A DNA stretch of 64,000 nt from Bacillus sp. RO2. GTDB taxonomy: Bacteria > Bacillota > Bacilli > Bacillales > Bacillaceae_I. Each line of letters opens with the position of its first letter. Positions within the stretch are counted from its first letter, which is position 1. Positions 53,062-61,731 of this stretch are shown here, one piece after another. A model generated the notes under the pieces. The model was not told the DNA's origin. It searched no databases and worked only from the letters and a program-made list of their open reading frames with translations. The position numbers and the translations under genes were made by a program. The stretch covers positions 19,654-83,653 of the forward strand of contig NZ_JAAXCU010000033.1 of assembly GCF_012911845.1 (NCBI RefSeq), read 5' to 3'.

Positions 53062-53835
53062 ATGTTTGAAACGATTAAATATGAAGTAATGAACCAGGTT
53101 GCCTGGATCATCATGAACCGACCGGATAAATTGAATGCGTTTACAGAGCAGATGAACAAAGAAATTACAAAAGCATTAAAACAGGCAAGTGCAGATGAGA
53201 GTGTACGGGCCATCGTCATTACAGGGGAAGGCAGAGCATTCTCCTCTGGTCAGGACCTTGCAGAAGTGGATGAAAATATGGATCACGGGCATGTCTTACG
53301 TACAAGGTATGGCCCAATGATGAAACAGTTGTCCCGATGTGAAAAGCCTGTCATTGCTGCGATAAATGGAGTTGCTGCCGGTGCAGGCTTCAGCCTCGCC
53401 TTAGCATGTGATTTTCGTCTTGCATCTGAAAAAGCAAGCTTTGTCCAGGCATTCATACATGTCGGGTTAATACCAGACTCTGGGAATCTGTATTTTCTCC
53501 CTAAGATAGTAGGTAATGCAAAAGCATTAGAATTAGCTATATTAGGAGAGAAGATTAAAGTAGATCAAGCAAAAGAATACGGACTTGTTACCAAAGTGGT
53601 CCCTGTAGACAGTTGGAACGAAGAAGTGGAAGCTTTTGCGAACAAACTTGCTAACATGCCTACACAAGCAATTGGCCTGATTAAACGATCCATACAAGCG
53701 AGTTGGAACGTTACGTATGAGGAGTATTTGGAGCAAGAAGCGTATGGTCAGAGAATTGCTGGTCTATCAGAAGATCACAAAGAAGGGGTAACTTCTTTTA
53801 TAGAGAAGAGGAAACCAGCTTTTAAAGGGAGATAA
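53062..53835 (+). CDS. paaG: Enoyl-CoA hydratase/isomerase (PaaG-like)
   Basis: 257 residues, a crotonase with GEGRAFSSGQDLAEVDE and VGLIPDSGNLYFLPKIVG. Replacement of the usual GGTQRL Glu region by DSGNLYFL is typical of PaaG. It isomerises the ring-epoxide-CoA to the oxepin. ATG 53062 follows GGGGGAG. Confidence 0.88.
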   Translation: MFETIKYEVMNQVAWIIMNRPDKLNAFTEQMNKEITKALKQASADESVRAIVITGEGRAFSSGQDLAEVDENMDHGHVLRTRYGPMMKQLSRCEKPVIAAINGVAAGAGFSLALACDFRLASEKASFVQAFIHVGLIPDSGNLYFLPKIVGNAKALELAILGEKIKVDQAKEYGLVTKVVPVDSWNEEVEAFANKLANMPTQAIGLIKRSIQASWNVTYEEYLEQEAYGQRIAGLSEDHKEGVTSFIEKRKPAFKGR

Positions 53836-53859
53836 TAAAAACTTAAAGGAGATGAGAGT

Positions 53860-55377
53860 ATGTCTACAGTAAAAGAGCAAAAAATGGAACAACTAGATAT
53901 GAAACGAGACACTTATCAACTTATTATCGCAGGACAACGCATGGACAGTTCCACAGGAGAAACGTTTACGACATACAACCCTGCAACTGGAGAAGCGGTT
54001 GCAACGATCGCGAAAGCTTCTAAAGAGGATGCGGAAAAAGCTGTTCAAGCCGCGCGTCAAGCCTTTGATAAAGGAAAGTGGAAACTGTTTCCTTTAAACA
54101 AACGTGCAAGAACATTAAATAAAATTGCATCTATTATGCGTTCCCGTTTCAACGAGCTGGTAGAGTTAGAGATTTTAGATACTGGTAAATCCCTTTCTGC
54201 TGCACAAGGGCAAGTCATGCAAGCAATCGAAGACTTCGAGTTCTATGCAGGAGCTATCGTTGGCCACCGTGGATCAGTTAATAATGTTCCAGGGCAATTC
54301 CATAACTTCACAGAAAAAGAACCGGTAGGTGTGTGTGCACAAATCATTCCATGGAACTATCCATTAATGATGGCAGCATGGAAGATTGCCCCGGCAATAG
54401 CAGTAGGTTGTTCTGTTGTTGTTAAACCAGCTACATTAACTCCGCTGACTGCCATCGTATTAGGAGAAATTTGTGTAGAGGCAGGAGTTCCTGAGGGAGT
54501 TGTTAACATCATCCCGGGAGCTGGATCTGATGTTGGGAACTACTTAGTTGAGCATCCTCATGTAGACAAAGTAGCATTCACTGGCTCTACTCCAATCGGA
54601 AAAGACATCATGGAGAAAGCTTCCCAGACTCTTAAACGAGTAACTTTGGAACTTGGCGGCAAGTCTCCTAACCTAGTATTTGAAGATGCAGACATTGATG
54701 CTGCAGTAGACGGATCTTTGTTTGGAATTTTCTATAACACAGGACAATCTTGTGAGGCACGTTCTCGTCTGTATGTTCACGAAAATATTTATGACACTTT
54801 TATGGAGAAGTTCGTAGAAAAGGCAAAAAAGCTTTCCCTTGGTGATCCTTTTGCAAAAGAAACGCATATTGGTGCAATCATCAATCAAGGTCAGTTAGAT
54901 GTAATTGACGGATATGTTCAATCTGCAAAAGAAGAAGGAGCTAACATCGTTTTAGGTGGTAAAGTGGCTAAAGTGGAAGGCTATGAAAATGGTTTCTGGT
55001 ATGAGCCAACCATTATCACAGGTGTAACACACGAAATGAAAGTGGTAAAAGAGGAGATTTTCGGTCCTGTAGTGGTCGTTATGCCATTTAGCGATGAGAA
55101 AGAAGCGGTTAAACTTGCAAATGACAGCGAATATGGTCTAGGCTCAGCTATCTGGACGAAAGATCATGGCCGCGCAACACGTGTTGCAAAACAGATTCAA
55201 GCAGGTATCGTAATGGTCAACTGCCCATTCTCCGCATTCCCTGGAACGCCGTTTGGAGGATACAAGCAATCCGGATTCGGACGTGAGCTTTGCATTGAAA
55301 CACTTGATCTTTACACAGAAACGAAGAGCATCATTTCCTATTTTGGAAATCGTCCGCTTAATCCATTTGGTGTTTAA
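53860..55377 (+). CDS. Aldehyde dehydrogenase of the paa operon (PaaZ/PaaN role)
   Basis: 505 residues, a complete NAD(P)-dependent aldehyde dehydrogenase: IIPWNYPLMMAAWKIAPA, FTGSTPIGKDIM, ELGGKSPN with the catalytic Glu and GQSCEARSRLYV with the catalytic Cys. It is the length of a normal ALDH and has no C-terminal MaoC hydratase domain as in E. coli PaaZ. It probably oxidises the ring-opened semialdehyde; the ring-opening hydrolysis must then be done elsewhere. ATG 53860 follows TTAAAGGAGATGA. Confidence 0.85.
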   Translation: MSTVKEQKMEQLDMKRDTYQLIIAGQRMDSSTGETFTTYNPATGEAVATIAKASKEDAEKAVQAARQAFDKGKWKLFPLNKRARTLNKIASIMRSRFNELVELEILDTGKSLSAAQGQVMQAIEDFEFYAGAIVGHRGSVNNVPGQFHNFTEKEPVGVCAQIIPWNYPLMMAAWKIAPAIAVGCSVVVKPATLTPLTAIVLGEICVEAGVPEGVVNIIPGAGSDVGNYLVEHPHVDKVAFTGSTPIGKDIMEKASQTLKRVTLELGGKSPNLVFEDADIDAAVDGSLFGIFYNTGQSCEARSRLYVHENIYDTFMEKFVEKAKKLSLGDPFAKETHIGAIINQGQLDVIDGYVQSAKEEGANIVLGGKVAKVEGYENGFWYEPTIITGVTHEMKVVKEEIFGPVVVVMPFSDEKEAVKLANDSEYGLGSAIWTKDHGRATRVAKQIQAGIVMVNCPFSAFPGTPFGGYKQSGFGRELCIETLDLYTETKSIISYFGNRPLNPFGV

Positions 55378-55399
55378 ATAGAATAAATTTTTATTCAGG

Positions 55400-55431
55400 A
55401 GCAAAGGGGCGTGGTCCTCTTTGCTTTTTTT
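55400..55431 (+). terminator. Internal terminator after the aldehyde dehydrogenase gene
   Basis: GCAAAGGGG / CCTCTTTGC stem (one G-U), then TTTTTTT. It must be read through, or paaH has another promoter. Confidence 0.75.
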
Positions 55432-55458
55432 ACAGCATGATGAAGGAGGGGAATCTAC

Positions 55459-56304
55459 ATGGAAAAAGTAGTGGTCATTGGTTCAGGAGTTATGGGACGT
55501 GGAATTGCCTATGTAAGTGCGCTAGGCGGGTACCATACTACATTGGTTGATGTAAAAGAAGAACAACTTGAAGGAGCTAGAAAAGAAATAGAGGTCATCA
55601 TTTCCAAAGGGTTGGAAAAAGGAAAATTAACAGAGCTAGCAGCAGGGAAATTAAGGGATAGCCTATTTTACTCGACAGAACTAGAGGAAGCCGTGAAGGA
55701 AGCCAATCTTATAATAGAAGCAGTACCTGAAAACATGGAAATTAAGAAATCCGTTTACGAAAAGATAGACAAGGTAGCACCTGCACATTGTTATTTTGCT
55801 TCCAATACCTCTACGATGAGTCCAACTGAAATAGGAAGCTTCACATCGAGACCGGAAAAAGTTATCGCGATGCACTTCTTCAACCCTGTACATAAAATGA
55901 AACTGGTAGAAATTGTCCGTGGTTTGGAAACAAACGATGAAACGGCAGACTATATCCGCAATGCAGCAGAACGAATGGGGAAAGAAACGGTTGTTGTAAA
56001 TGAATTTCCTGGTTTTGTGACAAGCAGAATCAGTGCCCTTGTCGGAAATGAAGCCTTTTATATGTTGCAAGAAGGGGTGGGTACACCTGAAGAGATTGAT
56101 AAAGCAATCAAACTTGGACTGAATTATCCGATGGGACCATTCGAACTTGGAGACCTGGTGGGATTGGATACCCGTCTGAATAACCTAAAATATCTTCATG
56201 AAAAGTTAGGCGAAAAGTATCGCCCTGCTCCTCTGCTAGAAAAGTATGTGAAAGCCGGAAGACTGGGCAGGAAAAGTGGAAAAGGAGTTTATGACTACCA
56301 ATAA
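55459..56304 (+). CDS. paaH: 3-hydroxyacyl-CoA dehydrogenase (PaaH-like)
   Basis: 281 residues. The NAD-binding GSGVMGRGIAYV is at the N-terminus; ASNTSTMSPTEIG, AMHFFNPVHKMKLVEIVRG (catalytic His) and NEFPGFVTSRI follow. It oxidises 3-hydroxyadipyl-CoA to 3-oxoadipyl-CoA. ATG 55459 follows GAAGGAGGGG. Confidence 0.92.
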   Translation: MEKVVVIGSGVMGRGIAYVSALGGYHTTLVDVKEEQLEGARKEIEVIISKGLEKGKLTELAAGKLRDSLFYSTELEEAVKEANLIIEAVPENMEIKKSVYEKIDKVAPAHCYFASNTSTMSPTEIGSFTSRPEKVIAMHFFNPVHKMKLVEIVRGLETNDETADYIRNAAERMGKETVVVNEFPGFVTSRISALVGNEAFYMLQEGVGTPEEIDKAIKLGLNYPMGPFELGDLVGLDTRLNNLKYLHEKLGEKYRPAPLLEKYVKAGRLGRKSGKGVYDYQ

Positions 56305-56325
56305 TCAACGAGAGAGGTGTAGAAA

Positions 56326-57537
56326 ATGAAGGAAGTTGTAATAGTAGATGCTTGCCGAACACCCATAGGGAGGTACAAAGGTGCATTAAAAGCCGTTCGA
56401 CCGGATGACCTTGGAGCGATCGTAATCAAGGCCCTGCTAGAAAGAAACCCTAATGTGCCGGTAAATGAAATAGAGGAAGTAGTTTTCGGCAATGCAAATC
56501 AAGCGGGGGAAGACAACCGCAATGTTGCAAGGATGAGTGCTTTATTGGCTGGTCTTCCGGTAGAGGTGGCTGGAACCACTATCAACCGTTTATGCGGTTC
56601 CGGTCTAGATGCTGTCAATTATGCGGCAAGGGCCATCATGGTGGGAGAAGGAGACATTTTTATAGCCGGTGGAACCGAGAGCATGACAAGGGCTCCATTT
56701 GTCATGGCAAAGCCGGAAATGGACTACCCCCGAGGAAACATGGAATTGATGGATACAACCATTGGCTGGAGATTTACAAACAGAAAACTTGAAAAAATGT
56801 ACGGAGTCGATACTATGCCACAAACGGCAGAAAACGTGGCTAAAGAGTTCTCTGTTTCCCGCGAAGATCAAGACGTATTTGCCTTTGAAAGCCAGCAAAA
56901 AGCAAAAAAGGCAATGGAATTAGGCCGCTTTAAAGAAGAAGTGGTACCAGTCACTATTGTGGATAGAAAAGGCAAGGAAACAATTGTGGACTGCGACGAA
57001 CATCCTCGACCTGATACAACCTTGGAGAAACTGAGCACATTGAAGCCCATTTTCGGCGAAGGCACCACAATAACTGCCGGGAACGCGTCCGGTGTAAATG
57101 ACGGCGCATCGGCATTGCTTTTGATGAGTGCAGAAAAAGCAAAGGAGCTTGGTTTAAAGCCGTTAGCGAAGTATGTAACCTCAGCTACAGCTGGACTTAC
57201 CCCTTCCATTATGGGAATTGGACCGATTTACGCTACTAGGAAGGCACTCGGGCGGGCAGGATTGTCTGTTGGAGATATTGATCTCATCGAGTTAAATGAA
57301 GCATTTGCATCCCAATCGCTTGAATGTATGCGCCAACTAGAATTAGACCCTAGCAGAGTCAATGTAAACGGGGGTGCAATAGCGTTTGGACATCCTCTTG
57401 GTGCAAGCGGGGCAAGGATCTTAACTACCCTTGTGCATGAAATGAACAAGCGCGAAGTGCAATACGGCCTTGCGACAATGTGTGTAGGGGTTGGTCAGGG
57501 GATTGCTACGATAGTTGAGAGACCACAAGAATCATAG
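56326..57537 (+). CDS. paaJ: 3-oxoadipyl-CoA/acetyl-CoA thiolase (PaaJ-like)
   Basis: 403 residues. Catalytic Cys in INRLCGSGLDAVNYAARAI, His in NGGAIAFGHPLGASGARI and Cys in ATMCVGVGQG; NEAFASQSLECMRQL is a thiolase block. It cleaves 3-oxoadipyl-CoA to succinyl-CoA and acetyl-CoA, and may also act on an earlier C8 intermediate. Start ATG 56326 after GAGAGGTG. Last catabolic gene of the operon. Confidence 0.93.
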   Translation: MKEVVIVDACRTPIGRYKGALKAVRPDDLGAIVIKALLERNPNVPVNEIEEVVFGNANQAGEDNRNVARMSALLAGLPVEVAGTTINRLCGSGLDAVNYAARAIMVGEGDIFIAGGTESMTRAPFVMAKPEMDYPRGNMELMDTTIGWRFTNRKLEKMYGVDTMPQTAENVAKEFSVSREDQDVFAFESQQKAKKAMELGRFKEEVVPVTIVDRKGKETIVDCDEHPRPDTTLEKLSTLKPIFGEGTTITAGNASGVNDGASALLLMSAEKAKELGLKPLAKYVTSATAGLTPSIMGIGPIYATRKALGRAGLSVGDIDLIELNEAFASQSLECMRQLELDPSRVNVNGGAIAFGHPLGASGARILTTLVHEMNKREVQYGLATMCVGVGQGIATIVERPQES

Positions 57538-57603
57538 GGCATAATGCTTTATGGTTCTTTGGGGTGCTTTTTGATGTGTGGTTGCGTTTTCCATTTCCAT
57601 CTT

Positions 57604-57618
57604 TTCTATAACGCGTTA
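57604..57618. promoter_or_regulatory. Candidate PaaX operator upstream of paaX
   Basis: TTCTATAACGCGTTA contains the perfect palindrome TAACGCGTTA (57609-57618), 67 bp before the paaX start. CTATAACG is shared with the minus strand of the paaA operator (TTTCTATAACGTTTA) and ATATAACG upstream of paaK. Autoregulation is inferred. Confidence 0.5.
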
Positions 57619-57684
57619 CTCTGTTAAAATTAAATTACTGTAATATAGCGATTTATCTTATGTGGTAGAAAGAGGATGCAGGAA

Positions 57685-58560
57685 ATGAATACAAGATCAA
57701 TGATTTTTACTTTATATGGTGACTATGTTAGACATTATGGGAATAAAATTTGGATTGGAAGCTTAATCAAATTACTAAATGAATTTGGTCATAATGATCA
57801 AGCGGTACGAGCAGCGATATCACGTATGAATAAGCAAGGTTGGGTTCAAGCGGAGAAAAAGGGAAACAAAAGTTATTATTTTTTAACAGAACGCGGAGTA
57901 AAAAGAATTGACGAAGCGGCGAAACGTATTTTTAAGCTGAAGACTGATAGTTGGGATGGGAAATGGCGCATGCTCATGTATACCATTCCAGAAGAAATTA
58001 GAAGTGTTCGGGACGAGCTGCGTAAAGAGTTGGTCTGGAGTGGATTTGGGACATTATCCAACAGCTGCTGGATTTCGCCCAACTCATTAGAAAAACAGGT
58101 ACACGACCTTATTGTCAAATACGAAATAGAAGAGTATGTAGACTTTTTCATTTCTGAATATCATGGTCCATATGAAAATGAGCGACTTGTCATGAAAAGT
58201 TGGGATCTTAATGAGATTAATGGCAGATATCAACAATTTATTCAAGAATACAGCCAGAAATATATTATTGATAAGAATAAGATTGGGAAAGGCCAGATGA
58301 CAGACGCGGAATGTTTCGTGGAGCGAACCAAGCTTGTACATGAATACAGAAAGTTTTTGTTCGTAGATCCGGGATTGCCAGAAGAGCTGTTACCAGATAT
58401 GTGGTTAGGTAGCCATGCCGCATCTTTATTTAGTGAGTATTATAAAGAATTGGCAGAGCCAGCTTCCCGCTTTTTTGAAGAGGTTTTTGAAGATGGAAAC
58501 GAGCTGGAACTAAAGGATAAGAAGTATGATGTGATGAATCATCCTTATATTATGGAGTGA
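57685..58560 (+). CDS. paaX: Phenylacetic acid degradation repressor PaaX
   Basis: About 291 residues. The winged-helix N-terminus has LYGDYVRHYGNKIWIGSLIKLLNEFGHNDQAVRAAISRMNKQGWVQ, then WRMLMYTIPEEIRSVRDELRKELVWSGFGTLSNSCWISP and the C-terminal LPEELLPDMWLG segment, all PaaX hallmarks. It is a GntR-superfamily repressor released by phenylacetyl-CoA. ATG 57685 is ten bases after GAGG; ATG 57676 is too near. It lies at the end of the operon with its own leader. Confidence 0.93.
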   Translation: MNTRSMIFTLYGDYVRHYGNKIWIGSLIKLLNEFGHNDQAVRAAISRMNKQGWVQAEKKGNKSYYFLTERGVKRIDEAAKRIFKLKTDSWDGKWRMLMYTIPEEIRSVRDELRKELVWSGFGTLSNSCWISPNSLEKQVHDLIVKYEIEEYVDFFISEYHGPYENERLVMKSWDLNEINGRYQQFIQEYSQKYIIDKNKIGKGQMTDAECFVERTKLVHEYRKFLFVDPGLPEELLPDMWLGSHAASLFSEYYKELAEPASRFFEEVFEDGNELELKDKKYDVMNHPYIME

Positions 58561-58564
58561 AGAG

Positions 58565-58602
58565 AGCATTTCCACTTTAGATGGTGGAGGTGCTTTTCTT
58601 GT
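58565..58602 (+). terminator. Terminator after paaX
   Basis: AGCATTTCCAC / GTGGAGGTGCT stem, then TTTTCTT. Confidence 0.75.
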
Positions 58603-58663
58603 GGTGGAGGATGGTGTTTACATAACATTATTATGTTCAATGAATTTTGTGTCGATTTTTGTT

Positions 58664-58790
58664 GAAAGGTAGAAGATCCGCTCAAAAGTGTAGAAGGTTC
58701 ATTTTTTATGGTAGAAGGTCCCCCTAAAAGTGTAGAAGGTTTACTTTTAAAGGTAGAAGATCTTCCTGAAGTTGTAGAACCTAACAAACT
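58664..58790. repeat. Tandem array with exact 21-bp period (GTAGAAGG core)
   Basis: GTAGAAG/GTAGAAC starts at 58669, 58690, 58711, 58732, 58753 and 58774, exactly 21 bp apart. The intervening 13-14 bases are degenerate (TCCNCNTAAAAGT-like). It lies in the convergent gap between paaX and the hexapeptide gene. On the minus strand it forms a frame with a seven-residue repeat, which I regard as a consequence of the 21-bp period. Confidence 0.88.
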
Positions 58791-58837
58791 ATATCAAAAA
58801 GGCTGAACAAGTAAGCCGATTCATCAAGTTCAAAACA

Positions 58838-58869
58838 AACAAAAAACCGAGCCATCTACCCGGCCCGGT
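58838..58869 (-). terminator. Terminator of the hexapeptide-repeat gene
   Basis: Minus strand: ACCGGGCC / GGCTCGGT stem (one G-U), followed by TTTTTTG. Confidence 0.8.
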
Positions 58870-58887
58870 CCCGCACGCGACTCCCGT

Positions 58888-59406
58888 CTATAAATCTCTC
58901 AATTCCTTCTGATACTCTTTCCCTTTCTGCACATATGTATCAATCGATAGCTGTATGAGCTCTAAATCCCTGTCAGTTAATTCGCGAATAACCTTACCAG
59001 GGGATCCTACCACCAATGAACGTGGAGGAATTTTTTTACCGGAAGGAATCAAAGTATTGGCACCAATGATACTTTCTTCGCCAATATCAGCTCCATCCAA
59101 GATTGTAGAACCCATTCCTACAATGCATCGTTTTCTAACAGTACAGCCATGCAAAATAGCTGTATGTCCAACTGTCACTTCATCCTCAACCACCAAAGGG
59201 AATCCTTCGTATAAATGTGCAGTTGCATTATCCTGGATGCTGCATCTTTTCCCAATTGTTATTGGTCCTTCATCACCCCGAAGAACAGCGTTAAACCAAA
59301 CAGTCGATTCTTCCCCAATTGTAACGTCACCGATAATTCGTGCGCCAGGTGCTACAAATACCGAATCATGAAGTTGCGGTTTCTTCCCGCCAAAAGGATA
59401 AATCAT
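58888..59406 (-). CDS. Gamma-carbonic-anhydrase-like hexapeptide protein (YtoA/PaaY type)
   Basis: 172 residues of left-handed beta-helix. Zinc-site histidines appear in NATAHLYEGFP and VTVGHTAILHGCTV. FVAPGARIIGDVTIGEESTVWFNAVLRGDEGPI is the family opening. PaaY hydrolyses dead-end CoA thioesters in some paa clusters; YtoA-like proteins are of unknown function in bacilli. Location next to paaX makes a Paa role possible, but it is separately transcribed. Confidence 0.82.
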   Translation of the reverse strand: MIYPFGGKKPQLHDSVFVAPGARIIGDVTIGEESTVWFNAVLRGDEGPITIGKRCSIQDNATAHLYEGFPLVVEDEVTVGHTAILHGCTVRKRCIVGMGSTILDGADIGEESIIGANTLIPSGKKIPPRSLVVGSPGKVIRELTDRDLELIQLSIDTYVQKGKEYQKELRDL

Positions 59407-59485
59407 TCATCACACACTCCCCAATAATTATTGTCTAAATATTAAAATTAGTATAACATTATTTTTACGAGGGGTGAAATAATTG

Positions 59486-60433
59486 ATGAATAAACTACAA
59501 GAAATCCTAAAAATAAACTTTCCGATCATCCAAGGCGGAATGGGAAATATCAGTAATGCTCCATTAACTGCTGCTGTCTCCAATGCTGGCGGACTCGGTA
59601 CAATAGGTGCAGGTACGATGAAGCCGGAAGAAGTGGAAGAGATCATCCAACAAACGAAAAAACTTACCGATAAACCTTTTGCAGTGAATGTCGCGTTGTC
59701 TGTTTCTCCATACACTAAAGAGGTTTTAAAACATATTATCAAGCACCAAGTTCCAGTGGTCTCCCTTTCAGCAGGAAACCCGGCTCCTTATATTTCTAAG
59801 CTAAAAGAAAACGGCATAACGGTCATATGTGTGGTTGCTTCTCCAAAGCAGGCAATGAAAGCAGAAAATGCTGGCGCTGATATTATTGTGGCAGAAGGTT
59901 ATGAAGCGGCAGGCATTAATTCAAATCTTGAAACGACGACGATGACATTGATTCCACAAGTGGTAGAGGTTGTGTCTATTCCTGTTGTAGCCGCAGGGGG
60001 AATCGGGAATGGTAAAGGGCTAGCTGCAGCTATTGCGCTTGGTGCCTCAGGGGTGCAGATGGGGACAAGGTTGATTGCAACGAAAGAAGCACCGTTTCAT
60101 AATCATTATAAGAACTCCATCTTAGCTGCTGATGATCAGGGCACAGTCATTGTTGGCAGAACAGTAGGTAGAGTAAGAAGGGTCATTCGTACTCCATATG
60201 CTGAGATGCTTCTAAAAAAAGAGACAGAAGGGATTACACTTGAGGAGTTTAATTTGCTGACTACGGAAGATCACCATATTAAAGGTGCAGTAGAAGGAGA
60301 GCTGAAACAAGGTTTTATCAACGGTGGTCAAATATCCAGTATCATAAATACGATACCAGCTGTTAGTGAACTATTTGAGCAGATGGTGACAGAAGCAAAA
60401 GAGCAGCTTCATAAAGCCATTGCTCAATTTTAA
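59486..60433 (+). CDS. NMO-like FMN oxidoreductase (nitronate monooxygenase / enoyl-ACP reductase II family)
   Basis: About 315 residues, a TIM barrel: FPIIQGGMGNISNAPLTAAVSNAGGLGTIG opens the FMN site and IPVVAAGGIGNGKGLAAAIALGASGVQMGTRLIATKEA binds the phosphate. This fold is shared by nitronate monooxygenases and FabK; AEGYEAAGI replaces the NMO AEGxEAGGH catalytic His by Ile, arguing against true nitronate oxidation. ATG 59486 follows GAGGGGTGA. Substrate unknown. Confidence 0.8.
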   Translation: MNKLQEILKINFPIIQGGMGNISNAPLTAAVSNAGGLGTIGAGTMKPEEVEEIIQQTKKLTDKPFAVNVALSVSPYTKEVLKHIIKHQVPVVSLSAGNPAPYISKLKENGITVICVVASPKQAMKAENAGADIIVAEGYEAAGINSNLETTTMTLIPQVVEVVSIPVVAAGGIGNGKGLAAAIALGASGVQMGTRLIATKEAPFHNHYKNSILAADDQGTVIVGRTVGRVRRVIRTPYAEMLLKKETEGITLEEFNLLTTEDHHIKGAVEGELKQGFINGGQISSIINTIPAVSELFEQMVTEAKEQLHKAIAQF

Positions 60434-60440
60434 TTAGCAG

Positions 60441-60473
60441 GAAACCTCTTATCCGATTGGAGGTTTCTTTTTT
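60441..60473 (+). terminator. Terminator after the NMO-like gene
   Basis: GAAACCTC / GAGGTTTC stem, then TTTTTTA. Confidence 0.88.
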
Positions 60474-60555
60474 ATTTACAAAAATAAAAAGGGTTTTAGG
60501 GGAAAATGGCGTATTTATTGTAAAATAATATATTTATTTAAATTTTTCGAATATA

Positions 60556-60648
60556 TTGACACTATTTGTTTGTTGGTGTTAATATAACGTTGAAAAAACG
60601 AATAACGTTTTGTTCATCATAGATTTACACATAATGTAAACGGTTTCA
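60556..60648 (+). promoter_or_regulatory. Promoter and downstream cre site of the ABC importer operon
   Basis: TTGACA (60556-60561), 18 bp, TAATAT (60580-60585). TGTAAACGGTTTCA at 60635-60648 matches the CcpA consensus TGWNANCGNTNWCA at every position, about 45 bp after the expected start, a roadblock position. AACGTTGAAAAAACGAATAACGTT-like symmetry lies between them. Confidence 0.72.
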
Positions 60649-60699
60649 AAAGCTTACATAATTCTATGTAGCTTATAAACATATATAAGGGGGATAAGG

Positions 60700-61698
60700 A
60701 TGAAAAAATTTAAGATGAAATCTATTTTGGCTAGCATGGCATGTGCTGCGTTATTGGTCGGATGCAGTTCCGACTCAACAAGTGGGGATGCAAAAGACGA
60801 AGTAGTGATTGGTGTTACCCAAATTGCAGAACATCCTTCTTTGGATGCAGCATTCGAAGGATTTAAGAAGGCATTAGAAGACAACGGCTACAAAGAAGGC
60901 GAGAATGTTAAATATGATGTTCAAAATGCCCAGGGAGATCCAAATAATAATAAGCCGATTGCAGATAAATTTGTAGCTGATGAAGTAGATATGATTTTTG
61001 CAAACTCCACTCCAAGTGCGCAAAGTGCTTTGCAGGCAACAAAAGATATTCCTATCATTTTTACATCAGTAACGGATCCTGTAGGTGCCCAGTTAGTAGA
61101 ATCCTTTGAAAAACCAGGGGATAACATTACAGGTACTTCAGATACACACCCTGAAGCGATTGCCACTACCATTAATTTCATGATGGACGAGCTTGGTGCG
61201 AAAAACATCGGTGTTATTTATAATACTGGAGAACAAAACTCCGTTGTTCAGGTAGAGACTGTGAAAAGCCTTGTAGAAGAAAAAGGCGGTTCCTTGGTTG
61301 AAGCATCGGTTTCTACATCTGCAGAGGTCCAGCAGGCTGCAGAATCTTTAATTGGAAGAGTAGATGCTATCTATATGCCTACTGATAATACGGTTGTATC
61401 GGCTATTCAGTCACTTATTAGTGTGGCAACTACTGAAAAAATACCATTGTTTGCAGGAGATCTTGATTCTATGGAAGCAGGAGCAGTGGCAGCAAGTGGA
61501 TTTAACTATTATGACTTAGGTTACGAGACTGGCTTGATGGCTGTTCAAGTTCTAAAAGGGGAAAAGGACCCTTCTGAAATTCCAGTATCCTATCCTCAAA
61601 GCTTGAAGTTAACTATTAATACAGATGCAGCTGAAGCTCAAGGTTTGGAAGTGCAGGATGCTTGGAGTGAAATGGCAGAGTTTTATGATAAAAAATAA
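60700..61698 (+). CDS. ABC transporter substrate-binding lipoprotein (PF04392/TrpX-like)
   Basis: 332 residues. Lipobox ALLVGCSSD. The periplasmic-binding-like domain has VIGVTQIAEHPSLDAAFEGFKKALEDNGY, VDMIFANSTPSAQSAL, IPIIFTSVTDPVGAQLV and GVIYNTGEQNSV, characteristic of the DUF534/PF04392 family. Members include tryptophan- or tyrosine-binding TrpX-like proteins. Ligand not known. ATG 60700 follows AAGGGGGATAAGG. Confidence 0.88.
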   Translation: MKKFKMKSILASMACAALLVGCSSDSTSGDAKDEVVIGVTQIAEHPSLDAAFEGFKKALEDNGYKEGENVKYDVQNAQGDPNNNKPIADKFVADEVDMIFANSTPSAQSALQATKDIPIIFTSVTDPVGAQLVESFEKPGDNITGTSDTHPEAIATTINFMMDELGAKNIGVIYNTGEQNSVVQVETVKSLVEEKGGSLVEASVSTSAEVQQAAESLIGRVDAIYMPTDNTVVSAIQSLISVATTEKIPLFAGDLDSMEAGAVAASGFNYYDLGYETGLMAVQVLKGEKDPSEIPVSYPQSLKLTINTDAAEAQGLEVQDAWSEMAEFYDKK

Positions 61699-61731
61699 GA
61701 GTGTATAAGACAACGAGGAGATGATTCTGAC

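Noticed and set aside
58545..58787. Minus-strand frame with repeated PSTLLGG-like heptads
   Set aside because: Again follows from the 21-bp array; no ribosome site before its start, and it runs through the paaX terminator.
60580..60700. T-box or tryptophan riboswitch before the TrpX-like importer
   Set aside because: The leader is only about 110 bases, with no specifier loop, TGGN sequence or terminator/antiterminator pair visible.
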